Positions 9,731 to 16,337 of a DNA stretch of 64,000 bases are shown in pieces. The notes beneath the pieces are model-generated. The model worked only from the letters and a program-made list of their open reading frames with translations, was not told the origin of the DNA and made no database searches. Location of the stretch: positions 1 to 64,000 of the forward strand of contig CARPYP010000009.1 of NCBI GenBank assembly GCA_949045875.1. Reading direction: 5' to 3'. The stretch's first letter is position 1, and each line of letters starts with the position of its first letter. The position numbers and the translations under genes are program-made. This stretch comes from an uncultured Clostridia bacterium. GTDB lineage: Bacteria; Bacillota; Clostridia; TANB77; CAG-508.

Positions 9731-9760
9731 TACCATTTTATTTATAAATGGTATTTTATT
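9731..9760 (+). terminator. Hairpin terminator after Spo0A-like gene
   Basis: TACCATTT (9731-9738) pairs with AAATGGTA (9746-9753), followed by TTTTATT. The TATAAT at 9762-9767 directly after it is the likely -10 of the next gene. Confidence 0.6.
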
Positions 9761-9802
9761 GTATAATTTTTATATAAATCATATAGAGGAGGTGAAAATT
9801 TT

Positions 9803-10216
9803 ATGAAAAAGACTATTGTAAAAATGTTAATATGCACACTAATTGTTTTTTGTGCTTGTTACTCATTTTCTTTGTACATACCTGTTAGTGCAAGTGAGGG
9901 AATTTCTACATTAACATATGAAAAAAACAATTTTTCATTTAAAGGAACTTGTAATATTGCATATCATTGTTCAGGAATGTTTCTAAATGTAGCAGTTAAT
10001 GCAACAGCTTCTAATAATAACAACGAAACTATTACATTAAAAGTATATGTTGCAAATAGAAACGTTACAAAAACTTACACTTTTTACAGTGACGGACAAA
10101 CTCATGAGTTTAAAAACATTTACTTAGGTTTATCTGGAGGAAGTGATGTAAGATTTACATTTACTGGTGCTAACCCAGAAATAACAATCAATACTCACTT
10201 AGAGATAGTAAGTTAA
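9803..10216 (+). CDS. Small secreted protein of unknown function
   Basis: A classical signal peptide is visible: basic MKKT start, a hydrophobic core to about residue 27, and a likely cleavage after 'P-V-S-A'. The mature ~105 residues alternate polar and hydrophobic residues with several Thr/Asn-rich strands, as in a small beta-sandwich, and contain two Cys (C-N-I-A-Y-H-C) that could form a disulfide. I recognise no family. AGGAGGTG lies upstream of the ATG and a TATAAT lies at 9762-9767. The gene is monocistronic and convergent with the sigma-factor gene that ends at 10242. Confidence 0.7.
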   Translation: MKKTIVKMLICTLIVFCACYSFSLYIPVSASEGISTLTYEKNNFSFKGTCNIAYHCSGMFLNVAVNATASNNNNETITLKVYVANRNVTKTYTFYSDGQTHEFKNIYLGLSGGSDVRFTFTGANPEITINTHLEIVS

Positions 10217-10224
10217 AAAATAAT

Positions 10225-10242
10225 AAGGGTCGTAAGACCCTT
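10225..10242. terminator. Bidirectional terminator between convergent genes
   Basis: The stem AAGGGTC / GACCCTT with a 4-base loop sits between the secreted-protein gene and the minus-strand sigma gene. The T-rich tail (bases 10214-10224 read on the minus strand) makes it the better terminator for the minus-strand transcript. Confidence 0.65.
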
Positions 10243-11495
10243 CAATTATCTTTAATTAATTCTATTTCGTTATCAGATATTACTAATTTTAAAATTTCAT
10301 TATCAGAATTATTGAAATTTGCTATTACCATATATTCAAGCTTGTTAGATTCATTGTAAGATAAAAGAGGATGAGAATAGCAATTATATATATTTCCATG
10401 TTCATCTAATAAATTAATTTTTAGTCCATCAATATTATTAGTTTCTATTATTGCGTAGAACCCAGTTTCAGTTATAATAGCTTTCTTCACAGTATTTTCT
10501 TTTGAAGCATAATATATATATTTTCTATTAATAAATTTTTCAGATAAATCAATTTGTAAATGAGTATCATAATTTATTACATTTCTCTTATTTTTAGTAT
10601 AGAGTGTAATTTCTGAAAAACTTATATCTAATGACTTAGAAATAGGGAAAGCATCTGTATACATATAAATTAGTGATTTCATATGGTGGCTATCATTTTC
10701 AATTAATTTATCTCCAAGGATTTTTCTTGTTTGGTCAGAAAGGACATTTTCCCTATCACAAATAACTTCATTATTTTCATTAACAATTTTTAAATCATTT
10801 AACGATATATTCTTAAATTTACTAATATCATTTTCTGATTCAAAATCTAATACTAAATATAAATTCATTTCATCAATCAATAAATAATCAAATTTTATTT
10901 TGTAACCATTACCTAAATCAATATATGACATATCAACTTGTTGATACCAATCTAAATTTTCAATAGCCATTAGTACGCCATCATTTTTAGCACCAACACT
11001 ATTTAAATCAAATAAACTTTTAATATAACTAATTATACTTATTGCAATTACACTTGTTGTAACAAGTAAGCATAATATAACAATAATGATAGATACTTGT
11101 TTGAAAGAACTTCTTATTTTCTTTCTACCTCTACTAAGTTCTGATTTTATTGTATTTTCACTCATATTCAATTTTTTAGAAATCTCTTTAACAGTCAGTT
11201 CATCTTTATAATAAAGCTCAAATATTTTTTTCTTACTATCATCTAATATCTCTATAATACTATCAAAATCTAATGCTTTTGATGTACATTGAACTGTATT
11301 GCTAGAATACTTTTCTAATAACTTTTCATCTTTTTTAGAATTTCTATATATCCTATTGCACTCATTTATTAATATCCTTGTAATCCATGATTTAAAATAC
11401 TTAGAATTTCGTAACTTTTCTATATTCAGATATGCATTAAGTATAGTATTTTGAATAGCATCTTGTACATTATCCTCATCTTTTAATCTTGACAT
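10242..11495 (-). CDS. ECF-type sigma factor fused to a membrane-anchored sensor domain
   Basis: From the ATG at 11495 the protein begins inside sigma region 2 ('K-Y-F-K-S-W-I-T-R-I-L-I-N-E-C'), then region 4 with its helix-turn-helix ('L-T-V-K-E-I-S-K-K-L-N-M-S-E-N-T-I-K'), one transmembrane helix (about residues 133-158) and ~250 extracytoplasmic residues resembling DUF4179/DUF5643-type sensor domains. Sigma factor and membrane domain are thus one chain. Homologous sequence (E-E-L-V-I-E-A-K-T-G-N-K-D-S-Y) continues upstream in the same frame to 11603 without a usual start codon. An ATG with a good RBS at 11607 is out of frame by one base, so the gene is probably start-shifted or damaged. 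Confidence 0.75.
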   Translation of the reverse strand: MSRLKDEDNVQDAIQNTILNAYLNIEKLRNSKYFKSWITRILINECNRIYRNSKKDEKLLEKYSSNTVQCTSKALDFDSIIEILDDSKKKIFELYYKDELTVKEISKKLNMSENTIKSELSRGRKKIRSSFKQVSIIIVILCLLVTTSVIAISIISYIKSLFDLNSVGAKNDGVLMAIENLDWYQQVDMSYIDLGNGYKIKFDYLLIDEMNLYLVLDFESENDISKFKNISLNDLKIVNENNEVICDRENVLSDQTRKILGDKLIENDSHHMKSLIYMYTDAFPISKSLDISFSEITLYTKNKRNVINYDTHLQIDLSEKFINRKYIYYASKENTVKKAIITETGFYAIIETNNIDGLKINLLDEHGNIYNCYSHPLLSYNESNKLEYMVIANFNNSDNEILKLVISDNEIELIKDN

Positions 11496-11629
11496 TGCAA
11501 ATTTATATAAATCTTTCTGTATAATAACTATTAATTTAGAATATGAGTCTTTGTTTCCAGTTTTTGCTTCTATAACTAATTCTTCAATATCTTCTATTTT
11601 ATTTCATTCCTTCCTATATTTCTAAAACG

Positions 11630-11908
11630 TTAAATATATGTTAGATTTTTATTATTTTCTATATCTGTAACAATTAAGAATAATTCATCACAGGAAACAT
11701 TTAATATTTGTGATATCCCCCAAAGCTCAAAATCTCTAACAGTTCTTTCATTCTGTTCTATCTTAAAAATATCAGATTGATATAGAGTAATTCCAAGTAA
11801 TGCTAGTTTATTACTTAATTGTTCTTGGGAAATATTTTTTTTATTACGTATTCTTTTTAAGTTATTCCCAATAATGTTAAAATTGTTATTATATTTATTA
11901 AAGTTCAT
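11630..11908 (-). CDS. XRE-family helix-turn-helix regulator
   Basis: This 92-residue protein is essentially one HTH_3 domain (about residues 13-75: 'L-K-R-I-R-N-K-K-N-I-S-Q-E-Q-L-S', then 'I-F-K-I-E-Q-N-E-R-T-V-R'). AGGAGG at the right distance fixes the ATG at 11908. The sigma-sensor gene starts only ~25 bases after its stop on the same strand, so the two are probably cotranscribed and this protein may be the local repressor. Such small XRE proteins are typical of mobile or accessory regions. Confidence 0.88.
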   Translation of the reverse strand: MNFNKYNNNFNIIGNNLKRIRNKKNISQEQLSNKLALLGITLYQSDIFKIEQNERTVRDFELWGISQILNVSCDELFLIVTDIENNKNLTYI

Positions 11909-12045
11909 TAAAACCTCCTATAATAATTAAGCCTATAAATGATTTTATAATGTTTTTACTGTCAGAATAATAGAGTACACCCTATTGACATATTGTAAAA
12001 AATAATATATGGTAAGAGATAGCTAAAAAATTTTTATTTAGCAGG

Positions 12046-12080
12046 TTTCGACAAATTATTTAAAAATAAGGTAGTATAAT
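12046..12080 (+). promoter_or_regulatory. Candidate Spo0A-activated promoter
   Basis: TTTCGACA (12046-12053) is the reverse complement of a perfect 0A box (TGTCGAAA). TATAAT follows at 12075-12080, leaving 21 bases between them. No -35 exists at the normal 17-base spacing. This matches the B. subtilis spoIIG type of promoter, where Spo0A binds across a displaced -35 (family knowledge); the same arrangement recurs at 29771-29805. Confidence 0.5.
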
Positions 12081-12107
12081 AAATTAAAAAGTATGAAGGT
12101 GATGAAT

Positions 12108-12413
12108 ATGGAAAAATATATCTTAGAAGCATTTAAACAAAAGTATGGAGATAATACTTTTAACCAAATAGTGGAAAAAATAAAAAAGGAAATTAAAGTT
12201 AGCGATGATTCTTTTAATATTCACGATGACTATATATTATATATATTTGAAATATGTATTTTAGAAGAATGTGATATAGAGGAAGAAAAAATAAAAAGAA
12301 TCATAAAAGGGATGGGAAATAAATATACTCCACCAATTGATATTAGCGAATTACAGAAAATACATAGAGATTCTATAAAATTTATAAAAGGTTATCTAAA
12401 AAATTCTATATAA
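12108..12413 (+). CDS. Small protein of unknown function, behind a candidate Spo0A-box promoter
   Basis: The protein has 101 residues, is highly charged (Lys/Glu/Ile-rich), and has no signal peptide or membrane segment; it is probably a helical cytoplasmic protein. I recognise no family. The ATG at 12108 is chosen because AAGGTG lies 6 bases upstream; in-frame ATGs at 12093 and 12102 lie on or before that RBS. The promoter context suggests expression at sporulation onset (inference). A hairpin follows the stop codon. Confidence 0.65.
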   Translation: MEKYILEAFKQKYGDNTFNQIVEKIKKEIKVSDDSFNIHDDYILYIFEICILEECDIEEEKIKRIIKGMGNKYTPPIDISELQKIHRDSIKFIKGYLKNSI

Positions 12414-12420
12414 AAACAAG

Positions 12421-12441
12421 AAAAGTGGCAAAGCCACTTTT
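12421..12441. terminator. Bidirectional hairpin terminator
   Basis: AAAAGTGGC (12421-12429) pairs with GCCACTTTT (12433-12441) across an AAA loop. It lies between convergent genes and has an A-run on one side and a T-run on the other. Confidence 0.7.
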
Positions 12442-12477
12442 TAGTATTATAGAAAAATTCTATTTTTGAGTAAAATA

Positions 12478-12819
12478 TTAATCATCCAATTTAATAAAAC
12501 TCTTTATTGTAGATATGAACTTAAAATACATTTTTAATTCTTCCTTTGAACTTTTATCTAAAAAGTTATCTATAGTTTTTCTAACGTTTAAATGTTTATT
12601 TTCGGATTTACCATATAAAATATAATCTGTTTTTATTCCAGCACGTGAACATATTTTGTCTAATGTAGTAATACTAATTAAAATTTCTCCACGTTCTAAT
12701 TTACCCAAATGATTTTCAGATAGAGCACATCTTTCTGCAAAGAGTTGTCTAGTTTCATTAAATATATCTTCTCTTATTTTTCTAATTCTAGCTCCTATGC
12801 TTATTTTATCCAAATCCAT
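12478..12819 (-). CDS. XRE-family helix-turn-helix regulator
   Basis: An HTH domain occupies residues ~8-70 ('I-G-A-R-I-R-K-I-R-E-D', then 'L-S-E-N-H-L-G-K-L-E-R-G') followed by 'D-Y-I-L-Y-G-K' and a ~40-residue helical tail. The open frame runs further upstream, but AAGGAGG 8 bases before the ATG at 12819 decides the start (113 residues). It faces away from the membrane micro-protein gene at 13094. A relic of a related XRE gene lies at 14567-14647 in front of the second micro-protein copy, so regulator plus micro-protein look like one duplicated module. Confidence 0.85.
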   Translation of the reverse strand: MDLDKISIGARIRKIREDIFNETRQLFAERCALSENHLGKLERGEILISITTLDKICSRAGIKTDYILYGKSENKHLNVRKTIDNFLDKSSKEELKMYFKFISTIKSFIKLDD

Positions 12820-13093
12820 TTTAACTTCCTCCTTATTTATGTTCCTGCCTTTGTATATTTTACATTTATACATAGGAATATTAAACATTAAAAGCAAAAT
12901 AAAATCCACACCATAATAGGAACAATAAAACCTGAATAGCATTGAAAATAGCAAATTTACGATTTTATAAGTAAAAAAAAGTACGAATTGCGAAAAAAAA
13001 TAAACAATTTTAATGCTAAATTCAAACTCTAATATATATAGGCAGTATACCATATTTGACTGCCTAAACTAAAATATGGAAGGGGAACAAGAA

Positions 13094-13264
13094 ATGTTTT
13101 TTAAATATGTATTATTAGGAATGGTGTTAGAGACACTTTTAATTATAATATTTAAACTTATAATTAAAACGACAAAAAACTATAAAAAGTATAAAGAACT
13201 TAAAGAAAAAAGAAAAAGACAGGAGGCTTTTAGAAAAAAGATGAAAGAATTAGAAATTAAATAA
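13094..13264 (+). CDS. Small single-span membrane protein, copy 1
   Basis: This 56-residue protein has one N-terminal transmembrane helix (about residues 4-24) followed by a strongly basic Lys/Arg/Glu helical tail. It is near-identical to the product at 14650-14820. The ATG at 13094 has GAAGGGG upstream; the ATG at 13076 gives six extra residues but lacks a good RBS. The shape (one span plus basic tail) is shared with small toxins and small regulatory membrane proteins, but no family is recognised. Confidence 0.6.
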   Translation: MFFKYVLLGMVLETLLIIIFKLIIKTTKNYKKYKELKEKRKRQEAFRKKMKELEIK

Positions 13265-13289
13265 GTTAAAAAATCATAAACCTTACATT
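13110..13289. repeat. 180-bp direct repeat, copy 1
   Basis: Bases 13110-13289 are identical by eye to 14666-14845, covering nearly the whole micro-protein gene and its 3' flank. The perfect identity across a non-coding flank indicates a recent duplication rather than selection on the protein alone. Confidence 0.9.
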
Positions 13290-13327
13290 AGAAATTGAGA
13301 TGTACTAATTGAGTAGGAAAAATGTGA

Positions 13328-13480
13328 ATGAAGAAAATAAAGTTAATTATTATGAAATTCATGCTAGCTATGGTTAGATATTCAAAAGAGTTAAAGGTAA
13401 ATGAAGGATTAATTATATCGTCAAAAAAACAAGCGTTTTCATTGAGGGGATTTTCCCATAGATTTAAGACATTATCATAA
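13328..13480 (+). CDS. Doubtful 50-residue open reading frame
   Basis: An ATG-initiated frame with Lys-rich, weakly hydrophobic content fills most of the 310-base gap 13265-13574. It has only a weak upstream purine stretch and no recognisable family. It may be chance or a gene remnant. Apart from it and the promoter at 13518, I see nothing in this gap. Confidence 0.2.
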   Translation: MKKIKLIIMKFMLAMVRYSKELKVNEGLIISSKKQAFSLRGFSHRFKTLS

Positions 13481-13517
13481 ATGAATCATAATTTTAATAT
13501 TAAAAATTGTAAAAGTC

Positions 13518-13546
13518 TTGACATTAAAGAACAAATGTTTTATAAT
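13518..13546 (+). promoter_or_regulatory. Consensus vegetative promoter for the ORF6N gene
   Basis: TTGACA (13518-13523) and TATAAT (13541-13546) are separated by exactly 17 bases, a perfect SigA-type promoter. Because the -35 lies inside the open frame, translation cannot start at the TTG at 13518; the ATG at 13575 is the start. Confidence 0.9.
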
Positions 13547-13574
13547 GCATAAAGTAAGAAAAGGATGTGAAATC

Positions 13575-14468
13575 ATGGAAGAAAATAAATTAGCAATTCA
13601 AAATGAATTGACTATCGAAGATATAAAAAACTTAATATACACAATAAGAGGTAAACAGGTTATGCTAGATAGTGATGTGGCAAATATATACCATTGTGAG
13701 ACTAAATATGTAAATCGTGTGGTAAAAAGAAATATAGAGCGATTTCCAGAAGAATTTTGTTTTCAATTGAATGAAAAGGAATTTAAATCTTTAAGGTGCC
13801 AATTTGTCACCTTAAACGAAAATAGAAGAGGACAACATAGAAAATATATACCTTATGTATTTACTGAACAAGGTATAGCAATGTTATCAGCTTTGTTAAA
13901 AAGTGATATTGCAGTAAGTGTTAGTGTAAATATTATGAAAGCATTTATTGAAATGCGAAAATTTTTAATGATTAATGGACAAGTATTTGAAAGACTAACT
14001 AGTGTAGAATATAAATTATTAGAACATGATAAAAAATTTGATGAAGTATTTAATCAGCTTCAGTTAGAAGAAAATATCAAACAAAGGATATTTTTTGATG
14101 GTCAAATATATGATGCATATAGCATCATTATAAATATCATAAAAAAGGCAACTGACAAGATTTTAATTATAGACAATTATATTGATGATAGTGTTTTAAA
14201 AATGTTAGCTAAAAAGAAAAATAATGTGGAAGTAGTTATCCTAACATCTGACAAAAGTAATATTGAAAATTTAGATATAAAAAAATTCAATAAAGAATAT
14301 CCTATTCTTAAAGTTGCTAAAACAAACAAATTTCATGATAGGTTTATAGTAATAGATAACAGAGAAATGTATCATTTAGGTGCTTCTATAAAGGATTTGG
14401 GCAAAAAGTGTTTTGCTATTAATAGAATTGAAGATAAAGAAATTATAGAAAAAATAATTAGTTTATAA
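13575..14468 (+). CDS. ORF6N-domain phage-type DNA-binding protein
   Basis: Residues ~12-120 are an ORF6N domain ('I-R-G-K-Q-V-M-L-D-S-D-V-A-N-I-Y', later 'F-T-E-Q-G-I-A-M-L-S-A-L-L'), as found in phage antirepressor-like proteins. The C-terminal half (about 170-297) has 'H-D-R-F-I-V-I-D' and 'H-L-G-A-S-I-K-D-L-G', resembling a single-HKD/phospholipase-D-like domain that accompanies ORF6N in bacterial chromosomes. The role is probably regulatory or defence-related (inference). It sits between two copies of a 180-bp repeat and has its own consensus promoter. Confidence 0.85.
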   Translation: MEENKLAIQNELTIEDIKNLIYTIRGKQVMLDSDVANIYHCETKYVNRVVKRNIERFPEEFCFQLNEKEFKSLRCQFVTLNENRRGQHRKYIPYVFTEQGIAMLSALLKSDIAVSVSVNIMKAFIEMRKFLMINGQVFERLTSVEYKLLEHDKKFDEVFNQLQLEENIKQRIFFDGQIYDAYSIIINIIKKATDKILIIDNYIDDSVLKMLAKKKNNVEVVILTSDKSNIENLDIKKFNKEYPILKVAKTNKFHDRFIVIDNREMYHLGASIKDLGKKCFAINRIEDKEIIEKIISL

Positions 14469-14566
14469 ACATGATGAAAATATTAATATTTCACAGCAAA
14501 AAATAAATTATATAGTTAATAAAAAAGCTTTATTAACTGTAAATTTACATTTGTCTTTTTCTATGA

Positions 14567-14647
14567 GTTATTCAAACTATGCTAGACAAAATTTCTGTTG
14601 CTACTGGCATAAATACAGATTACATCTTATATGGAAAAGGAGTATAA
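14567..14647 (+). pseudogene. Relic of an XRE regulator C-terminus
   Basis: The frame from 14567 to the TAA at 14645-14647 encodes '...M-L-D-K-I-S-V-A-T-G-I-N-T-D-Y-I-L-Y-G-K', closely matching 'T-L-D-K-I-C-S-R-A-G-I-K-T-D-Y-I-L-Y-G-K' of the XRE protein encoded at 12478-12819. A stop codon (TGA at 14564) precedes it and no HTH remains, so only the 3' end of a once-intact regulator gene is left, directly in front of the second micro-protein copy. Confidence 0.7.
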
Positions 14648-14649
14648 AA

Positions 14650-14820
14650 ATGTTTTCTAAATATATATTATTAGGAATGGTGTTAGAGACACTTTTAATT
14701 ATAATATTTAAACTTATAATTAAAACGACAAAAAACTATAAAAAGTATAAAGAACTTAAAGAAAAAAGAAAAAGACAGGAGGCTTTTAGAAAAAAGATGA
14801 AAGAATTAGAAATTAAATAA
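14650..14820 (+). CDS. Small single-span membrane protein, copy 2
   Basis: The 56-residue product is nearly identical to copy 1 (13094-13264), differing only in the first few residues. AAAAGGAG overlapping the end of the XRE relic supplies the RBS, which fixes the ATG at 14650 rather than the upstream start of the open frame at 14551. The original gene order was evidently XRE regulator then micro-protein, cotranscribed. Confidence 0.6.
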   Translation: MFSKYILLGMVLETLLIIIFKLIIKTTKNYKKYKELKEKRKRQEAFRKKMKELEIK

Positions 14821-14845
14821 GTTAAAAAATCATAAACCTTACATT
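14666..14845. repeat. 180-bp direct repeat, copy 2
   Basis: This is the second copy of the repeat described at 13110-13289. The two copies lie about 1.56 kb apart in the same orientation and bracket the ORF6N gene. Confidence 0.9.
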
Positions 14846-14987
14846 TAGAAATATAATTTAAAATGTGAGATTTTCTATATAGTAGAGATTTTCAATTTTA
14901 CTCTTTTTAGAAAATAACACATAAATGTAAATATACCCTTTGGAGGCAAATTCTCCAAGGAAACTGATTAAAAAAGTGAGGTTTTTT

Positions 14988-16256
14988 ATGAAAAAGTATA
15001 TAATGTATATATTAATATTTATATGTATAATTTTAATAACACCAAAAGTATTTGCAGATGATGAAGACCTAGAAGAAGAGATAAACGACACAGCATGGAT
15101 ATATGAGCAAATAGAAGCGGCAAGTTCAAATGTAACAAACGAGCCAATAATAAACTCAAGAGCAGCAGTAATATATGATAGGACATCAGGAGAAGTAATA
15201 TGGGGAAAAGAAGAAAAATCACAAAGAAAAATGGCATCGACTACAAAAATAATGACATCCATAGTAGTAATAGAAGAAATAAAAGACCTAAACCAAACAG
15301 TTACAATATCAAGTAAAGCAGCAGGTATAGGCGGATCAAGATTGGGACTACATACAGGAGACAAAATAACAGTAAATGATTTACTATATGGTCTTATGTT
15401 AGAATCAGGAAATGATTGTGCCATTGCATTAGGGGAATATGTGGGTAACACTGTGGAAAACTTTGTTGATATGATGAACAAAAAAGCTAAGCAATTAGGG
15501 TTAAACAACACTAACTTTGTAACGGTAAATGGATTAGACGCAGAAGAACACTATACTACAGCAGTAGAACTAGCAAAACTCACGGACTATGCATTAAAAA
15601 ATGATAGATTTAAAAATATAGTAGGAACAAAAAACTATACAGTAACAATTAATGGCTATGGAAAAGCAATAGATAACACAAATGAACTATTAGGATATTT
15701 AGATGGAGTTTATGGAGTAAAAACAGGATTTACAAATGGAGCCAATAGGTGTCTAGTAACATCAATCAAACGTGGAAACATGGATATAATATCAGTAGTT
15801 CTAGGGGCAGACACAAAAAAAGACAGAACAAAAGATAGTATAGAAATAATAGAATATGCATATGCAAACTACAAAATTATAGATGTAACACAGAACATAG
15901 AAAAAGCATTTGAAGAATGGAAAGAGCAAAACAAAATAGAAATAATAAAAGGAACCTCAAAATATGTAGATATAGAACTAGGGGAGTGCGATAATAAAAT
16001 AATTCCAATTAGAAATGAAAACATAAAAGATATTGAAGTAATAATAGACAGTATAAAAATAGTAGAAGCGCCAATAAATAAAGGAAATAAAATAGGAAAA
16101 TTAGTATTAAAAATAAACAATGAAACTAGAATAAGTATAGACATAATAATATCAGAAGAAATAAAGAAAAAGGACGAAAAGACATATTTTTTTGAAATGT
16201 TATCAAACATAAAACAATATTACAAAAGAGCAATTGCACATACAATAGAAACGTAA
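14988..16256 (+). CDS. D-alanyl-D-alanine carboxypeptidase (peptidase S11, DacA/DacF type)
   Basis: It trims the terminal D-Ala from peptidoglycan stem peptides outside the membrane. A signal peptide covers residues 1-22 (ends 'K-V-F-A'). The catalytic motifs are present and well spaced: S84-T-T-K, S140-G-N and K245-T-G. A C-terminal PBP5-like region and a final Lys-rich helix, which may be a peripheral anchor, follow. At 422 residues it has normal family length. The ATG at 14988 is preferred because it directly begins the signal peptide behind GTGAGG. Vegetative or sporulation use cannot be told apart from the sequence. Confidence 0.93.
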   Translation: MKKYIMYILIFICIILITPKVFADDEDLEEEINDTAWIYEQIEAASSNVTNEPIINSRAAVIYDRTSGEVIWGKEEKSQRKMASTTKIMTSIVVIEEIKDLNQTVTISSKAAGIGGSRLGLHTGDKITVNDLLYGLMLESGNDCAIALGEYVGNTVENFVDMMNKKAKQLGLNNTNFVTVNGLDAEEHYTTAVELAKLTDYALKNDRFKNIVGTKNYTVTINGYGKAIDNTNELLGYLDGVYGVKTGFTNGANRCLVTSIKRGNMDIISVVLGADTKKDRTKDSIEIIEYAYANYKIIDVTQNIEKAFEEWKEQNKIEIIKGTSKYVDIELGECDNKIIPIRNENIKDIEVIIDSIKIVEAPINKGNKIGKLVLKINNETRISIDIIISEEIKKKDEKTYFFEMLSNIKQYYKRAIAHTIET

Positions 16257-16337
16257 AAAATTATAAAAAACTATTGACAAAAAAAGATAAAAGATATATC
16301 ATAATACAAACAAACTTTTTACAAACGGAGGTTTATT

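Noticed and set aside
14858..15511. Long minus-strand open frame opposite the carboxypeptidase gene
   Set aside because: It mirrors the coding strand, has no RBS and encodes Ser/Ile/Phe-rich nonsense typical of antisense frames in AT-rich genes. Other long minus-strand shadows (for example 21077-21520, 22933-23670, 52924-53715, 62251-63063) were rejected for the same reason.
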